A stretch of DNA of 5,779 bases from Pseudomonadota bacterium (GTDB lineage: Bacteria > Pseudomonadota > Alphaproteobacteria > Micropepsales > Micropepsaceae). The position numbers and the translations under genes are program-made. This document shows, piece by piece, positions 4,973 to 5,779 of this stretch (its first letter is position 1; each line of letters begins with the position of its first letter). Under the pieces are notes generated by a model that worked only from the letters and a program-made list of their open reading frames with translations, was not told the origin of the DNA and ran no database searches. The stretch is from positions 1-5,779 of the forward strand of contig JAEZBK010000057.1 of NCBI GenBank assembly GCA_023427355.1, written 5' to 3'.

Positions 4973-5779
4973 ATGTCGCGATTCCGTGTTGCCGGCGTTC
5001 TTGCCGCGCCTCTTTCCGCCATGGTGCTGCTGGGCGGTTGCGCCGGGTTCGGCAGCGATGGTTCGGATATGTCCTCGGTGGCCAGCGCGGCGGCGCGGCA
5101 CCTGGTGGTCGGCGATGAACCCTATGCGGTGCGGACCGGCGCGGCCGTTCTGGCCCAGGGTGGCAATGCGGCCGATGCTGCCACGGCGATGTTCTTCGCG
5201 CTCTCCGTCTCCTATCCGGTGGCGGCGGGAATGGGCGGCGGCGGCATCTGCATCGTGCGCGATGCAACCGGCGGCCTGACCCAGTTCGATTTCCTGCCGC
5301 GTGCGGCGGCGGGCGGCGGTCCCTATGCGGTGCCCGGCGCCGTGCGCGGTTTCCACGAAATGCAGCGCCGCTTCGGTGCGCTGCCCTGGCAGCGCACCGT
5401 CTCCGGCGCCGAGGCGCTGGCCGATGCAGGCTTCCCGATCTCGCAGGCCCTGGCCGCGCGCCTGGCGGGGACCGAAGGCATCATCCGGCTGGACGCAGCG
5501 CTGTCCTCGCAATTCCTGGATGAGGCGGGGCAGCTCAAGCCCATGGGCGCGATCGTGCGCAATCCCGCGCTGGCGCGCACATTGGGCCTGGTGCGTCAGA
5601 ATGGCGCCGATGTCGTGTCGAGCCTGCTGGGCGCGCAGATAACGGCCTACACCACGCAGCAGGGGGGCGCGATTTCCGCAGCCGACCTTGCCGCCAACGG
5701 CGTGCGCGCCACCGCGCCCGCGCGGCGCGCGCTGGGTGCGTTCACCGTCGCCTATCCCAACACCGGCACGGGCGCGGGG
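4973..5779 (+). CDS. Gamma-glutamyltransferase-like lipoprotein, N-terminal part (runs off window)
   Basis: The first 269 codons of a gamma-glutamyltransferase (GGT) family protein are present, in frame to the window end with no stop. Residues 1-23 are a lipoprotein signal ending LLGGC, so Cys23 would be lipidated; Ala at +2 favours the outer membrane. GGT features follow: GAAVLAQGGNAADAATA (56-72), the glycine run AAGMGGGGICIV (84-95), VPGAVRGF (120-127), FGALPW (134-139), EALADAGFPIS (147-157), and NPALARTLGLV (197-207). The usual D-x-R-E-x-A-P segment, whose Arg binds the glutamyl alpha-carboxylate, reads DFLPRAAAGG (106-115), and the stretch to VPG is about 20 residues shorter than usual. 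The self-cleavage threonine lies past the window. Activity is therefore uncertain. A distant AAGGA (4955-4959) precedes the ATG at 4973; an in-frame TTG at 4937 is a less likely start. It is divergent from the M48 protease gene. Confidence 0.82.
   Translation, partial: MSRFRVAGVLAAPLSAMVLLGGCAGFGSDGSDMSSVASAAARHLVVGDEPYAVRTGAAVLAQGGNAADAATAMFFALSVSYPVAAGMGGGGICIVRDATGGLTQFDFLPRAAAGGGPYAVPGAVRGFHEMQRRFGALPWQRTVSGAEALADAGFPISQALAARLAGTEGIIRLDAALSSQFLDEAGQLKPMGAIVRNPALARTLGLVRQNGADVVSSLLGAQITAYTTQQGGAISAADLAANGVRATAPARRALGAFTVAYPNTGTGAG

Noticed and set aside
3988..5118. A 376-residue open frame on the plus strand, antisense to the M48 protease gene
   Set aside because: It is the mirror of a well-supported protease and crosses both the divergent promoter region and the GGT-like start; its composition is typical of an antisense frame.
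4862..5512. A 216-residue open frame on the minus strand, opposite the GGT-like gene
   Set aside because: The plus frame carries a lipoprotein signal and recognisable GGT motifs to the window end; the minus frame shows only Arg/His/Gly-rich sequence.

Overview
The window is GC-rich, densely coded bacterial chromosome. Gene content and order (an aroQ-accB pair, a membrane-anchored DsbA-like thiol oxidoreductase next to a BepA-like M48 protease, and a fused ThiS-ThiG protein) point to an alphaproteobacterium. The genus cannot be read from the sequence. I see no mobile element, phage gene, CRISPR array, tRNA or rRNA, and most of the content is housekeeping.

Layout. Positions 1-647 hold the end of a minus-strand operon: aroQ (type II 3-dehydroquinate dehydratase), then the first 59 codons of accB (biotin carboxyl carrier protein of acetyl-CoA carboxylase), coupled by an ATGA stop/start overlap. 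A 79-bp divergent promoter region (648-726) separates it from a plus-strand block of three genes: thiSG (sulfur carrier fused to thiazole synthase), a MarR-family regulator, and a small DUF1398-type protein of unknown function. This block meets a minus-strand pair head-on at about 2656. The pair is a BepA-like periplasmic M48/TPR protease followed by a DsbA/ScsC-like thioredoxin-fold protein. A 139-bp divergent region (4834-4972) follows, then the N-terminal 269 codons of a plus-strand gamma-glutamyltransferase-like lipoprotein that runs off the window.

How the genes work together. AroQ feeds the shikimate pathway and AccB feeds fatty acid synthesis. The M48 protease and the anchored DsbA-like protein probably form an envelope quality-control operon. 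ThiSG makes the thiazole half of thiamine. The MarR protein probably controls itself and the DUF1398 gene from its own promoter, which has a perfect TTGACA -35 box, palindromic candidate operators and no leader.

Points most worth a second look: the leaderless-looking marR promoter with a 14-bp palindrome over the start codon; back-to-back palindromes containing both stop codons at the convergent junction; the ThiS-ThiG fusion, which buries the normally free Gly-Gly end of ThiS; and a gamma-glutamyltransferase homologue in which the usual substrate-binding Arg-Glu segment is altered and shortened. I found no clear evidence of a wholly new multi-gene system.
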